Below are positions 1 through 8,915 of a stretch of DNA of 52,074 nt, piece after piece; position 1 is the stretch's first letter; every line of letters starts with the position of its first letter. Origin of the DNA: an uncultured Pseudomonadota bacterium (lineage in GTDB: Bacteria; Pseudomonadota; Alphaproteobacteria; RF32; CAG-239). The stretch is taken from positions 1 through 52,074 of the forward strand of contig CASEZG010000017.1 of the NCBI GenBank assembly GCA_949292375.1. Direction: 5' to 3'. The position numbers and the translations under genes were made by a program. The notes under the pieces were generated by a model that worked only from the letters and a program-made list of their open reading frames with translations, ran no database searches and was not told the origin of the DNA.

Positions 1-26
1 AATTTTATTCTGGTCTATATCTCAGA

Positions 27-1217
27 TTACTTCAAAATCTTTGATACAACACCGGCACCTACCGTACGACCACCTTCACGAATAGCAAAACGCAAACCTT
101 CGTTCATTGCTACTGGGTGAATCAATTTTGCTGTCATACGAATGTTATCACCAGGCATTACCATCTCTGTACCTTCCGGCAACTCAATTGAACCGGTTAC
201 GTCTGTGGTACGGAAATAGAACTGCGGACGATAGTTGCTGAAGAACGGGGTATGACGTCCGCCTTCTTCCTTCGTCAAAATATAGCATTCGCAGTTGAAA
301 TCTGTATGCGGGGTAATAGAACCAGGAGCTGCCAATACTTGTCCGCGCTCTACTTCTTCTCTCTTTGTACCACGCAACAATACACCGATGTTATCGCCGG
401 CTTCACCTTCATCCAACAACTTACGGAACATTTCAATACCGGTACATGTTGTCTTCTGGGTCGGCTTAATACCTACGATTTCAATTTCATCACCTACATG
501 CAATACACCGCGCTCTACACGACCGGTTACTACAGTACCACGGCCAGAAATTGAGAATACGTCTTCAATCGGCATCAAGAACGGTTTATCTTTCGGACGA
601 TCCGGCTGCGGAATATAGCTGTCTACAGCCTTCATCAATTCAATGATGGAATCATGTCCAATCTTCGGATCTCCGTTCTCCAATACTGCCAAGGCTGAAC
701 CTTTAATAATCGGAATCTCATCTCCCGGGAAGTCATATGACTTCAACAAGTCTCTGATTTCCATTTCTACCAATTCCAACAATTCCGGATCATCTACTTG
801 GTCTACTTTGTTCATGTAAACAACCAATGCCGGTACACCTACCTGACGAGCCAACAAAATGTGCTCACGTGTTTGCGGCATCGGACCATCTGCTGCTGAT
901 ACTACCAAAATTGCTCCATCCATCTGAGCGGCACCGGTAATCATGTTCTTTACATAGTCAGCGTGTCCCGGGCAGTCTACGTGTGCATAGTGACGATTCG
1001 GTGTCTCATATTCTACGTGTGAAGTAGAAATGGTAATACCACGTGCCTTCTCTTCTGGTGCCTTATCAATTTGATCATAGGCTGTAAAGCTTGCTCCACC
1101 CTCTTCTGCCAATACTTTTGTAATAGCTGCTGTCAAAGTGGTTTTACCATGGTCTACGTGACCAATCGTTCCAATGTTGCAGTGCGGCTTTGTCCGCTCA
1201 AATTTTTCTTTTGCCAT
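27..1217 (-). CDS. tuf: Elongation factor Tu
   Basis: GTP-dependent factor that delivers aminoacyl-tRNA to the ribosome. The 396-residue product has the usual EF-Tu length and starts [20 protein letters not shown] motifs visible are GHVDHGKTT (G1), the RGITI switch, DCPGHADY (G3) and NKVD (G4), followed by the two beta-barrel domains. An in-frame extension of 28 codons reads back through the tRNA-Tyr gene and is not a real N-terminus. The ATG lies only 4 bases after the encoded CCA end of tRNA-Tyr, and no Shine-Dalgarno sequence precedes it. The gene must be transcribed with the tRNA, and its initiation region is unusual. Confidence 0.98.
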   Translation of the reverse strand: MAKEKFERTKPHCNIGTIGHVDHGKTTLTAAITKVLAEEGGASFTAYDQIDKAPEEKARGITISTSHVEYETPNRHYAHVDCPGHADYVKNMITGAAQMDGAILVVSAADGPMPQTREHILLARQVGVPALVVYMNKVDQVDDPELLELVEMEIRDLLKSYDFPGDEIPIIKGSALAVLENGDPKIGHDSIIELMKAVDSYIPQPDRPKDKPFLMPIEDVFSISGRGTVVTGRVERGVLHVGDEIEIVGIKPTQKTTCTGIEMFRKLLDEGEAGDNIGVLLRGTKREEVERGQVLAAPGSITPHTDFNCECYILTKEEGGRHTPFFSNYRPQFYFRTTDVTGSIELPEGTEMVMPGDNIRMTAKLIHPVAMNEGLRFAIREGGRTVGAGVVSKILK

Positions 1218-1221
1218 TAAA

Positions 1222-1307
1222 TGGTGGAGGGGGATGGATTCGAACCATCGTAGACGTTCGTCGACGGATTTACAGTCCGTTGCATTTGACCGCTCTGCCA
1301 CCCCTCC
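1222..1307 (-). tRNA. tRNA-Tyr (GTA)
   Basis: On the minus strand an acceptor arm GGAGGGG pairs with CCCCTCC, followed by discriminator A and an encoded CCA. The anticodon loop reads CTGTAAA, giving anticodon GTA. There is a long class II variable arm, as expected for bacterial tRNA-Tyr, and a canonical GGTTCGAATCC T-arm. The tRNA is the first gene of the tuf transcription unit. Confidence 0.97.
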
Positions 1308-1370
1308 GATTTAAAACTTCAGCCGGGATAGAGGATTTTAGTATCCTTTTTGTTATTCACTAACACGCAA

Positions 1371-1397
1371 ATAATAACATTTTTGGGCAACTGTCAA
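1371..1397 (-). promoter_or_regulatory. Promoter of the tRNA-Tyr/tuf unit
   Basis: On the minus strand a perfect TTGACA (-35, at 1392-1397) is followed after 15 bases by TATTAT (1371-1376). A slightly shifted -10 with 17-base spacing is also possible. It lies 60-90 bases upstream of the tRNA 5' end. A short hairpin (AGGAT/ATCCT, around 1332-1347) lies in the leader. This is the only plausible promoter for tuf in the window. Confidence 0.7.
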
Positions 1398-1439
1398 CAC
1401 ATTTTTTATATTTTGAGATTTATTTTCGGATAAGTTTAT

Positions 1440-3155
1440 TTAACAAGCCAACGCCAAAAGCTTTTGTTCGGCTTCTTTCACTGCCTCAGGAATCCCGACA
1501 TGGAACAAAATTCCATCATTAACCACAAACCCAAGACGACCATTTTTCTGAGCTTTATCAAACAAATCTCTCAATGAAAACTTACCCTCGGGACTGTTTT
1601 CAAAGACTCTCGGATGCACAATAGACACCCCAGTAAACCAATAAGGATACCCTGCTTCTTTGTTCACATTACGCTCAAGCATCCCTTTCGCATTTATCCG
1701 ATAATTTCCGATACCCTTGCCATTGTCGCCGAAAATCTGATTCATCGGATGCAGCAAAAGCAAGATATCATATTTATCATCATCCCATTCATCAAGCATC
1801 TGCCGCATTGCAGGCTTAAAACCTTTATCAATCCACAAAGTATCGCTATTCATGGCAAAAAATGCATTTTTCCCCATAAGATGCAGCGCGTTCTTAATTC
1901 CGCCTCCGGTTTCCAAAGCCTCTGCTTCTTCAGAAAATTGAATATTAAAATCCTTTTGTTTTTCCAGATGCTGTTTAATCAGCTCACCTTTATAACAAAC
2001 ATTAACCACCACATCCTTAATGCCTGTTTCTCTGAGTTTATCAAAATTATAATCTATCAAAGCTTTACCGTTAACCTCAATCAACGGCTTGGGCAGGCTT
2101 TCCGTCAGCTCTCCCATACGTACGCCGCGTCCCGCTGCCAAAACAAAAGCCTTGGTAATATTTTTTTGCTGAGGCACGCATCTTTTTTCCTCCGGCAAAA
2201 TCTCATCCAACCAAGCTTTCAACTTTGCAAATTTTGGATAAGTCAAAGTCTTTTTCAAAAGCTCCAAAGCATGCGGCACATATTGCGCATAATGAGGCTT
2301 TTGGCTGACGGTTATAAGCGTTGTAAAACGCCCGACAACCCGCATATGCCGAAGCAAAGCCAAAAAGGCATACGCGTCTTCAAAATCTTCCCGTTCAACC
2401 CCTTCAATATTTGCAAAGAAATAATCTTTCAATTTCAGAGCCACCTCTGGGGCAATATCTCGACGTTCATCCTCGATAAGGCTTGCCAAATCATACAATG
2501 ACGGCCCCCACATAGCATCCTGAAAATCAATAATTCCATAACGTTTATCATAAGACGGAAGCATAACATTGTTCACATGATAATCCCACATCACCAAAGA
2601 AGCCAGAACTTTAGAGGCCATCGGCAACAATTCATCAATCAAACTCAAAAACTTTTCTCTTTGCGCCGAGCTCAAACATTTTCTAAGCACCGACGGCATA
2701 TACCAATCCAAAAACAAGCAAAAATCTTTAACAATAAACGCCTCATCCATATCCCGAATATAATCCGGACGTTTGGTATTTTTATAAATGGTCAGCAAAG
2801 CATCAACGGCAGGTTTTAAGACTTCTGCATCATTTTTACCATCCAAAGCCGAAGCCACGTCTTTATTTCCAAAATCCTCCAACAACAAAAAGCCTTCATC
2901 GACTTTTTGCGCATAAATCTCCGGAGCCAACACACCGACAGAGCGAAGCAATTCATCAATCTTAACAAAATCACGGATTCGCGTATTAGGACTTTCATCA
3001 TCCATCAACACCGCCGTTGTTCCGTCTTTTTTCAACACTCTGAAATATTTGCGAACTGAAGCATCTGCCACCATATCTTCCAAACAAAAATCCGTAAGGC
3101 CGCATTCTTGTTCCAAAAAGGCTTTTATTTTTGTTTCGCGCTGCTTGTTTTCCAT
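1440..3155 (-). CDS. Fused AmgK-like sugar kinase and MurU-like nucleotidyltransferase
   Basis: Predicted two-step enzyme of peptidoglycan recycling: anomeric phosphorylation of N-acetylmuramate (AmgK role), then UMP transfer to give UDP-MurNAc (MurU role). Residues 1 to about 325 form an aminoglycoside-phosphotransferase-type kinase, with DYHVNN (catalytic loop, about 191-196) and GIIDFQD (metal-binding Asp, about 207-212). Residues about 333-571 form a nucleotidyltransferase with LAAGRGVRMGELT and LPKPLIEV near the start and NSDTLW as the metal-binding Asp motif. In Pseudomonas and many alphaproteobacteria these are separate neighbouring genes; here a short linker joins them. AAGGAG lies 9 bases before the ATG. 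Roles come from family knowledge; the fusion is seen directly. Confidence 0.87.
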   Translation of the reverse strand: MENKQRETKIKAFLEQECGLTDFCLEDMVADASVRKYFRVLKKDGTTAVLMDDESPNTRIRDFVKIDELLRSVGVLAPEIYAQKVDEGFLLLEDFGNKDVASALDGKNDAEVLKPAVDALLTIYKNTKRPDYIRDMDEAFIVKDFCLFLDWYMPSVLRKCLSSAQREKFLSLIDELLPMASKVLASLVMWDYHVNNVMLPSYDKRYGIIDFQDAMWGPSLYDLASLIEDERRDIAPEVALKLKDYFFANIEGVEREDFEDAYAFLALLRHMRVVGRFTTLITVSQKPHYAQYVPHALELLKKTLTYPKFAKLKAWLDEILPEEKRCVPQQKNITKAFVLAAGRGVRMGELTESLPKPLIEVNGKALIDYNFDKLRETGIKDVVVNVCYKGELIKQHLEKQKDFNIQFSEEAEALETGGGIKNALHLMGKNAFFAMNSDTLWIDKGFKPAMRQMLDEWDDDKYDILLLLHPMNQIFGDNGKGIGNYRINAKGMLERNVNKEAGYPYWFTGVSIVHPRVFENSPEGKFSLRDLFDKAQKNGRLGFVVNDGILFHVGIPEAVKEAEQKLLALAC

Positions 3156-3234
3156 TGACCCATTCTCCTTTAACGGCTATCATACCTTTTTATACGGCAA
3201 ATACAATTAAAAAAGCCTAAATAGCGGAGGTTTT

Positions 3235-3888
3235 ATGAGCATAAAATATGTTGTTTTTGATTGGGACGGCACCTTGGCCGACACCTACCCAGTTATCTCC
3301 GCCGCCTATAATTACACTTTCGACCAATTAGGCCTGCCTCGCATTCCTTATGATGAGATAAAAAGCTTAACCAGCACGCTCCCCAACAAAGATACTCTGG
3401 GCTTTATCTTCAAGGAACGTAAAGACGAAGCAAGTATTGCCTATTACGAATATATTAAGGCGCATCATGCAACCAATTTGCAAGCCATGCCCTCTGCAAA
3501 AGAAGTTTTGGAATTTTGCCGCAAGCAAGGCTTAAAAACTTATCTTCTCACCAACAAAAAAACCTTATACATTAAGGAAGAGATTGCCAAACTAGGCTTT
3601 GAAAATCTGTTCGATAAAATTATCGCCGCCGGAGAATATGCCGAAGACAAACCTCACCCCATCGCCACACATGCCGTCTTTGACGGAAAACTTCCGCCAG
3701 CAGATGAAATTTTAGTTATAGGCGACGGCGAGGCAGATATTCAAACCGCCGCGACTTATACACATAATGGCAAACAAACCTTTTGCGCGATTTATGACCC
3801 CAAAGACAAGTTCAAAAACAAAGCAACTTTCACCATTCAAAACTTACAACAGGTTATTGATATCATCAAAAAATTAAATGCCGAATAA
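3235..3888 (+). CDS. HAD-family phosphatase, phosphoglycolate phosphatase-like
   Basis: Haloacid-dehalogenase hydrolase of 217 residues. Motif I is DWDGTLAD (residues 9-16; the nucleophile is the first Asp), motif II is LLTNK (near 105), motif III is the DKPHP lysine, and motif IV is IGDGEADIQTA. The helical cap between motifs I and II has the size of the Gph/PGP group. Likely acts on a small phosphorylated metabolite such as 2-phosphoglycolate, but the substrate cannot be read from sequence. A GGAGG-type site precedes the ATG. The next gene overlaps or abuts it, so the two are probably cotranscribed. Confidence 0.85.
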   Translation: MSIKYVVFDWDGTLADTYPVISAAYNYTFDQLGLPRIPYDEIKSLTSTLPNKDTLGFIFKERKDEASIAYYEYIKAHHATNLQAMPSAKEVLEFCRKQGLKTYLLTNKKTLYIKEEIAKLGFENLFDKIIAAGEYAEDKPHPIATHAVFDGKLPPADEILVIGDGEADIQTAATYTHNGKQTFCAIYDPKDKFKNKATFTIQNLQQVIDIIKKLNAE

Positions 3889-3898
3889 GGAAATCAAA

Positions 3899-4660
3899 AT
3901 GTCAAAAAAGTTCAATAACAACACTGCTCCGAAATCTTCTCTGATTTTATATGGCCGCCACGCCGTAACCGCGGCAATAAACAATCCTGAGCGCAAAATA
4001 ATCAAGTTGCTTTGTTCCAAAGAAAATGCCGAGGAAGCTAAGGCTCTCTGCGCTCAAAGGAACCTCTCTGCCAATATTTTGAATATTGTTGAGCGCAAAG
4101 AGATTGACCGTCTTTTACCGCAAGATGCCGTACATCAAGGATTCGCTCTTTATTGTTCCGAACTTCCCGAATATAACTTGGAAGACATTTGTATATTGGC
4201 CGAACAAAAAGAAGATTGCCATATTTTGATTTTAGATCAGGTAACCGACCCGCAAAATATCGGTGCCATCATCCGTTCATGCGTTGCTTTTGATACTCTG
4301 GCTCTGATTATGCAAGACAAAAATTCTCCGACCGAAAACGGTGCAATGGTCAAAGCCTCTGCCGGCACGATAGAACATCTGCCCATCTGCCGCGTAACCA
4401 ACCTCACGCGCGCCATCAACCGATTAAAAGACGCCGGATTTTGGACTGTCGGCATGGACGGCTATGCCCAAACCACCATAGATAAAATGAACAAAAAAGG
4501 CAAAATCGCTATCATCATGGGTTCTGAAGGCAAAGGAATGCGTCGCTTGGTTGAAGAAAGTTGCGACACCACGGTTCGTTTGCCCATTTCTGAAAAGGTT
4601 GAAAGCCTGAATGTTTCCACGGCTGCCGCCATTGCCTTATATGAAGTCAGCAAAAAATAG
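3899..4660 (+). CDS. SpoU/TrmH-family rRNA 2'-O-ribose methyltransferase (RlmB-like)
   Basis: SPOUT-fold methyltransferase predicted to methylate a ribose 2'-OH in 23S rRNA. It has the N-terminal substrate-binding domain (LYGRHAV, residues about 17-23) and the three SpoU motifs: DQVTDPQNIGAIIRS, IMGSEGKGMRRL and LPISEKVESLNVSTA at the C-terminus. The length of 253 residues fits RlmB. I chose the ATG at 3899 because AAGGAA lies 8 bases upstream; an alternative ATG at 3878 inside the preceding gene would add 7 residues. It follows the HAD gene by 10 bases. Confidence 0.9.
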   Translation: MSKKFNNNTAPKSSLILYGRHAVTAAINNPERKIIKLLCSKENAEEAKALCAQRNLSANILNIVERKEIDRLLPQDAVHQGFALYCSELPEYNLEDICILAEQKEDCHILILDQVTDPQNIGAIIRSCVAFDTLALIMQDKNSPTENGAMVKASAGTIEHLPICRVTNLTRAINRLKDAGFWTVGMDGYAQTTIDKMNKKGKIAIIMGSEGKGMRRLVEESCDTTVRLPISEKVESLNVSTAAAIALYEVSKK

Positions 4661-4740
4661 TTATAATTCATTAACTTTCCTGCCTTATATTAAACTTCGG
4701 AACTTTTCTGCACAACACCCAACAAGCAAGGAGAATTAGT

Positions 4741-5466
4741 TTGTCAGAAACCCTAAAAACAATCCGACTCAGCAAGACTTACGGTAACATACACGCTGTT
4801 GATGACATAAGTTTTTCCGCAAAAGAAGGAGAAATAATTGCCTTATTGGGGCCAAACGGAGCGGGTAAATCAACGCTGATGAATATGATAACCGGCTATC
4901 TGGCTCCGACCTCCGGCGAAATTTTCGTTTTAGGGCGCAACATCAAAGATTATTCTCAAGAAGCCAAAAGCTCTATCGGTTTTTTACCAGAAGGAGCCCC
5001 GCTTTACCCCGATATGAGTGTTAAAAGTTTTCTAAACTATATGGCAGAGCTTCGCGGACTAAATTTCTCAGCCGTTTCAAAGGCTGCCGAAACGGCAAAC
5101 ATCACTCAAGTTTTGTCGCAAAGGATAGAAACCTTATCCAAGGGCTATCTTCGCCGTGTCGGTTTTGCCCAAAGCATCTTAAGCAATCCGCCGATTCTTT
5201 TACTGGATGAGCCGACAGATGGCTTAGACCCCAACCAAAAAGACCACATCCGCACCCTCATCAAACAAATGGGTAAAGAAAAAACCATCCTGATTTCTAC
5301 GCATCTTTTGGAAGAAGCAGAAACCATCTGCAATCGCATCATTTTGCTAAACAAAGGACGCATTATGGCCGATGGCAATTGTGCCGATATCATCACTCAA
5401 AACCGCTGCCAATCTTTAGCAGAAGCCTTTCGCAAACTCACCACCTCCGAGGAAGAAAACCAATGA
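4741..5466 (+). CDS. ABC transporter ATP-binding protein, GldA/ABC-2 type
   Basis: ATPase subunit of 241 residues. Motifs are LLGPNGAGKST (Walker A), LSKGYLRRVGFAQSI (signature region, LSKGY in place of LSGGQ), LLLDEPTDGLDP (Walker B with D-loop) and STH (H-loop His). The start is TTG, supported by AAGGAG 8 bases upstream. It overlaps the start of the large permease fusion by 4 bases, so the two are translationally coupled and should form one exporter. This ATPase type pairs with ABC-2 permeases, including the GldAFG set; the substrate is unknown. Confidence 0.9.
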   Translation: MSETLKTIRLSKTYGNIHAVDDISFSAKEGEIIALLGPNGAGKSTLMNMITGYLAPTSGEIFVLGRNIKDYSQEAKSSIGFLPEGAPLYPDMSVKSFLNYMAELRGLNFSAVSKAAETANITQVLSQRIETLSKGYLRRVGFAQSILSNPPILLLDEPTDGLDPNQKDHIRTLIKQMGKEKTILISTHLLEEAETICNRIILLNKGRIMADGNCADIITQNRCQSLAEAFRKLTTSEEENQ

Positions 5467-8400
5467 AAAAACTGTTTGTCGTCATCAAAAACGAACTGTT
5501 GCGATATTTCATTTCTCCTTTAGCCTATGTTTACCTGATAGCTTTTTTGCTGTTAAACGGCTCTTTTGCCCTATATTTCGGAAGTTTTTTCGAACGTGGT
5601 TCTGCCGACCTATCATCAATGTTTGCTTTTCAACCCTGGCTATATCTTTTGTTTCTTCCCGGCATTTCAATGCGGCTTTGGAGCGAAGAATTTCGTTCCA
5701 AAACCATTGTCCAGATTATGACCATGCCGGTTTCCGCCGCAACCTATGTTTGGGGAAAGTTCTTTGCCTCCTGGCTGTTTTGCGCTCTTACCTTAATCCT
5801 AACCTTCCCCTTTTGGCTAACCGTAAACATTTTAGGCTCTCCGGATAATAGCATCATAAGCTTAAGCTATGTCGGCAGCTTTATTTTAGCCGGATGCATG
5901 CTCGCCATCTCACAAACGATGTCAGCCCTAACCAAAAATCAGGTTATTGCGCTTGTTCTCTCTGTTGTTGCCAATCTCTTATTCTTTTTAAGCGGTTTGG
6001 AATATGTTCTTTCTTTTGTCCGGTTGCTCTTACCTCTTTCTGCCGTAGATATGATAGCATCTTTCAGCTTTCTCACACATTTTGACACCATCATCAACGG
6101 TCTTATTGAGCTCCGAGATATCATCTTTTTTACCTCAATCATTCTGCTGTTTAATTTCACCACCATCCTAATAGTCAGTTTCAAGACATCCGGCACGGCA
6201 CAATGGCTCAAATCCACTTCTCGCAGCTATTATATTTTTGCCTTTTTCTGCCTGATATTGGGTTTTGGCGGCATCAATCTTTTGGCCAACAACTTAACCA
6301 GAGGCATAGCCTTAGATTGCACCGAGGAGCAAATTTTCACTCTTACCGAAACAACCAAAAACACTTTGCGTTACCTACCTCGTCCCATAACCGCCAAACT
6401 TTATTATTCTCCGATTCTGGGCGAACGTAATCCTGACTTTCGCCTAATGTTTGACAAAGTACGTCTTCTGCTCAGACAATACGCCGCCTTGTCAAACGGC
6501 AAATTCACCTACCGCATTTATACACCGGAACCCATGGATGAAACCGAAGACAAAGCCATCACATCGGGGCTGCAACCTTTCCCGATTGCGGACTTGAATA
6601 TCAACGCTTTTTTTGGCTTAACCCTAACCGATGCCGTAGACAACAAACAAAGCATTCCCTTCTTTGCACTGGAACGACGCAACTTTGCAGAACAAGACAT
6701 CACTCAAAAGATTTTTGAGCTAACACATCCGCGCAAAAATTTAGGCATTATCACCACCCTGCCCGTTTTTGATACAATCATCAACAACAATGTTGTCAGC
6801 CCAAAATGGCAAATCATCAAACAGCTTGAAGAACTTTATAACATCAAAAACATCAAAGATGCCAAGGACTTCCCTGAAGAGCTGGATGTCTTAATGATAA
6901 TAAATCCGCAAAACCCGAACAAAGATTTGGTGGATAAAATAAAAGAATATTCTGCCAAAGGCGGCAAAACTCTGCTCATTTTGGACAATGCCGCAGAAGC
7001 ACCGCGAATTTTTTCCCCCATAAATCACGAATATGTCCCCTCTTACCTTGGCTCGTTGGGTGATTTCTGGGGCATAAGATTTCGCAATGATGCAGTTGTA
7101 ACGGATTTAGATAATTCCATAATGGTAGATGCCACCAAAGACTACAAAAACAATCCTTCTTTCACCAGAGATATTGTGCAATTTGTCTTGACCGAAAAAA
7201 ATGTTAACCCTAAAGCACCCATCGTTGCCAAACTGAAAAATCTATTATTCTCCTCCGCCTCCGAGATTGAACCGGCAAGCTTAGACATAAACTTTGAGCC
7301 GTTGATAATCACCTCAAAAAATGCTGCTTATATGGATATTTCCGCTGTTTACCAAAACATCAATCCCGGAGATATTTTGCGGAGTTTTCAATCTGACAAC
7401 ACCCCGAAAATCATCGCGGCAAAAATTACAAGTACCAATCCTGATAAACCCTTTGAACTGATAGCTGTCGGCGATTCTGACTTTTTATACGATTCTTTTT
7501 GGACCAATTCGGTCAAACTTTTAGACGGCAACTTTGCCGTACCGGTTATGGACAACGGCAATTTCGTTCTCAATGCCTTAGAATACTTAAGCGGCGGCGA
7601 CAACCTCATCGGTTTGCGCGGAAAATCAGCAAAGACCCGAAGATTCGAAGATATTGAAAAAATCCGTCGCACGGCCCAGCTTGATTTCAAGGTCAAAGAA
7701 AACGAAATTATCGAACGCATCAACCGCACCAAAACCGAACTACAAGAAATTTGGAGCAAAAAGAACTTTGAGCAACGTCAAATTTTCACCGCAGATGAAC
7801 TTTCTCTGATTGCCGGCATCCGCAAACGCTTGGAAGCTGAGCGTCAGGAACTTTCCAAAATTCGCAAATCTTTGAATGCCGAAATCAATGCCATAGATAC
7901 AAAAGTCAAAATAATCAACATCTATGCCGTTCCTCTGCTCATCTTATGCGGGCTTTTGCTTTTCGCCTTCATTTCTCGCCGCAAAAACTTCAGCAGCACT
8001 TTCGTTTTTAACGACAAGCTCAGCCGGCTGTTGATAGGTTCTTTACTGCTGCTCGGAGCCGGCATTGCTTCGGTTTACTTCACCGAAAACCGCGAGATTG
8101 AAAGTTATGAAAATCAACCCGTTTTCAAAGAACTTAAAAACCAAATAAACGACATCAATCAAATCCTTATCCAAAACAACCAAGCCTCTCTCAAATTCTA
8201 CTTAAAAGACGGCGAATGGATGCTTGAAGGATATGAGGATTTTCCTGTTTATCAGGAAAGAATACGGAGCTTCTTAAGCGCGCTTTTGGAAGCCGTCTAT
8301 TATGAAAAAAAATCTGACCGCGGCGAAGATTTAAGCAAATTCGGCTTAGCCCCGCAAGAGGTCTCTGGCTCAAAAAACATTCGCATTGAACTAAAATCTG

Positions 8401-8915
8401 CCGATAACAAAATTTTAACCGCATTTAACATCGGCAAATATGACCAAGACATCGGACGCGGAGCCAAAGCCGCTTATATTAAATTTGACGACAAATTTCA
8501 GGTCTGGCTCGTTGCGGCTGATTTCATTGATCTAGAACCCACATGGCAAAACTGGACTTACAGTACCCTTTGGAACTTGCGTTTTGGACGTTTAGCCGCA
8601 GTCAACAAAGATACAGACACCGACGCACTTGCCAATCTGGCCCGTGTACTCCTCAATACCTATGTTCTTTCCGCTCAATCCCCTGTTTCCTCGGCAACAG
8701 ATATTTTAACACTGAATTTAGAAGCAGAAGGTAATAACCAAATCACTCTCCGTTTTTATCAAAAAGGCTCGCAGTTTTTTGCCGCCTATGATTTCGGTGA
8801 AAAAATAAACGGAAAACATTTGCAAACTTTTGCCGACAGAGTTAAGAATAAGTTCTTCGCAATAAAAGCCGAAGATATGGAGAAAATAAAAAATGTGTTC
8901 AGAACAGGAAAATAA
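5463..8915 (+). CDS. Fused ABC-2 permease, GldG-like auxiliary and DUF4340 protein
   Basis: A 1150-residue membrane protein that joins three parts usually encoded by two or three genes. Residues 1 to about 240 are an ABC-2 permease with six hydrophobic segments (GldF-like). After a further membrane segment near 255-275, residues about 280-730 resemble the GldG/ABC_transp_aux periplasmic domain. A charged helical stretch (about 740-800) and membrane segments near 815 and 860 follow. Residues about 885-1150 resemble DUF4340. The ATG at 5463 overlaps the ATPase gene. No frameshift or internal stop is present, so the fusion is real in this assembly. The auxiliary domains may bind an envelope polymer or protein; this is inference. 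Confidence 0.82.
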   Translation: MKKLFVVIKNELLRYFISPLAYVYLIAFLLLNGSFALYFGSFFERGSADLSSMFAFQPWLYLLFLPGISMRLWSEEFRSKTIVQIMTMPVSAATYVWGKFFASWLFCALTLILTFPFWLTVNILGSPDNSIISLSYVGSFILAGCMLAISQTMSALTKNQVIALVLSVVANLLFFLSGLEYVLSFVRLLLPLSAVDMIASFSFLTHFDTIINGLIELRDIIFFTSIILLFNFTTILIVSFKTSGTAQWLKSTSRSYYIFAFFCLILGFGGINLLANNLTRGIALDCTEEQIFTLTETTKNTLRYLPRPITAKLYYSPILGERNPDFRLMFDKVRLLLRQYAALSNGKFTYRIYTPEPMDETEDKAITSGLQPFPIADLNINAFFGLTLTDAVDNKQSIPFFALERRNFAEQDITQKIFELTHPRKNLGIITTLPVFDTIINNNVVSPKWQIIKQLEELYNIKNIKDAKDFPEELDVLMIINPQNPNKDLVDKIKEYSAKGGKTLLILDNAAEAPRIFSPINHEYVPSYLGSLGDFWGIRFRNDAVVTDLDNSIMVDATKDYKNNPSFTRDIVQFVLTEKNVNPKAPIVAKLKNLLFSSASEIEPASLDINFEPLIITSKNAAYMDISAVYQNINPGDILRSFQSDNTPKIIAAKITSTNPDKPFELIAVGDSDFLYDSFWTNSVKLLDGNFAVPVMDNGNFVLNALEYLSGGDNLIGLRGKSAKTRRFEDIEKIRRTAQLDFKVKENEIIERINRTKTELQEIWSKKNFEQRQIFTADELSLIAGIRKRLEAERQELSKIRKSLNAEINAIDTKVKIINIYAVPLLILCGLLLFAFISRRKNFSSTFVFNDKLSRLLIGSLLLLGAGIASVYFTENREIESYENQPVFKELKNQINDINQILIQNNQASLKFYLKDGEWMLEGYEDFPVYQERIRSFLSALLEAVYYEKKSDRGEDLSKFGLAPQEVSGSKNIRIELKSADNKILTAFNIGKYDQDIGRGAKAAYIKFDDKFQVWLVAADFIDLEPTWQNWTYSTLWNLRFGRLAAVNKDTDTDALANLARVLLNTYVLSAQSPVSSATDILTLNLEAEGNNQITLRFYQKGSQFFAAYDFGEKINGKHLQTFADRVKNKFFAIKAEDMEKIKNVFRTGK

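Noticed and set aside
1218-1301. N-terminal extension of EF-Tu by 28 residues
   Set aside because: The extension is the translated tRNA-Tyr gene; normal EF-Tu starts at MAKEKF.
1614-2501. Plus-strand ORF of 295 codons opposite the AmgK-MurU fusion
   Set aside because: Antisense shadow with a low-complexity composition rich in His, Ile and Gln and no domain pattern.
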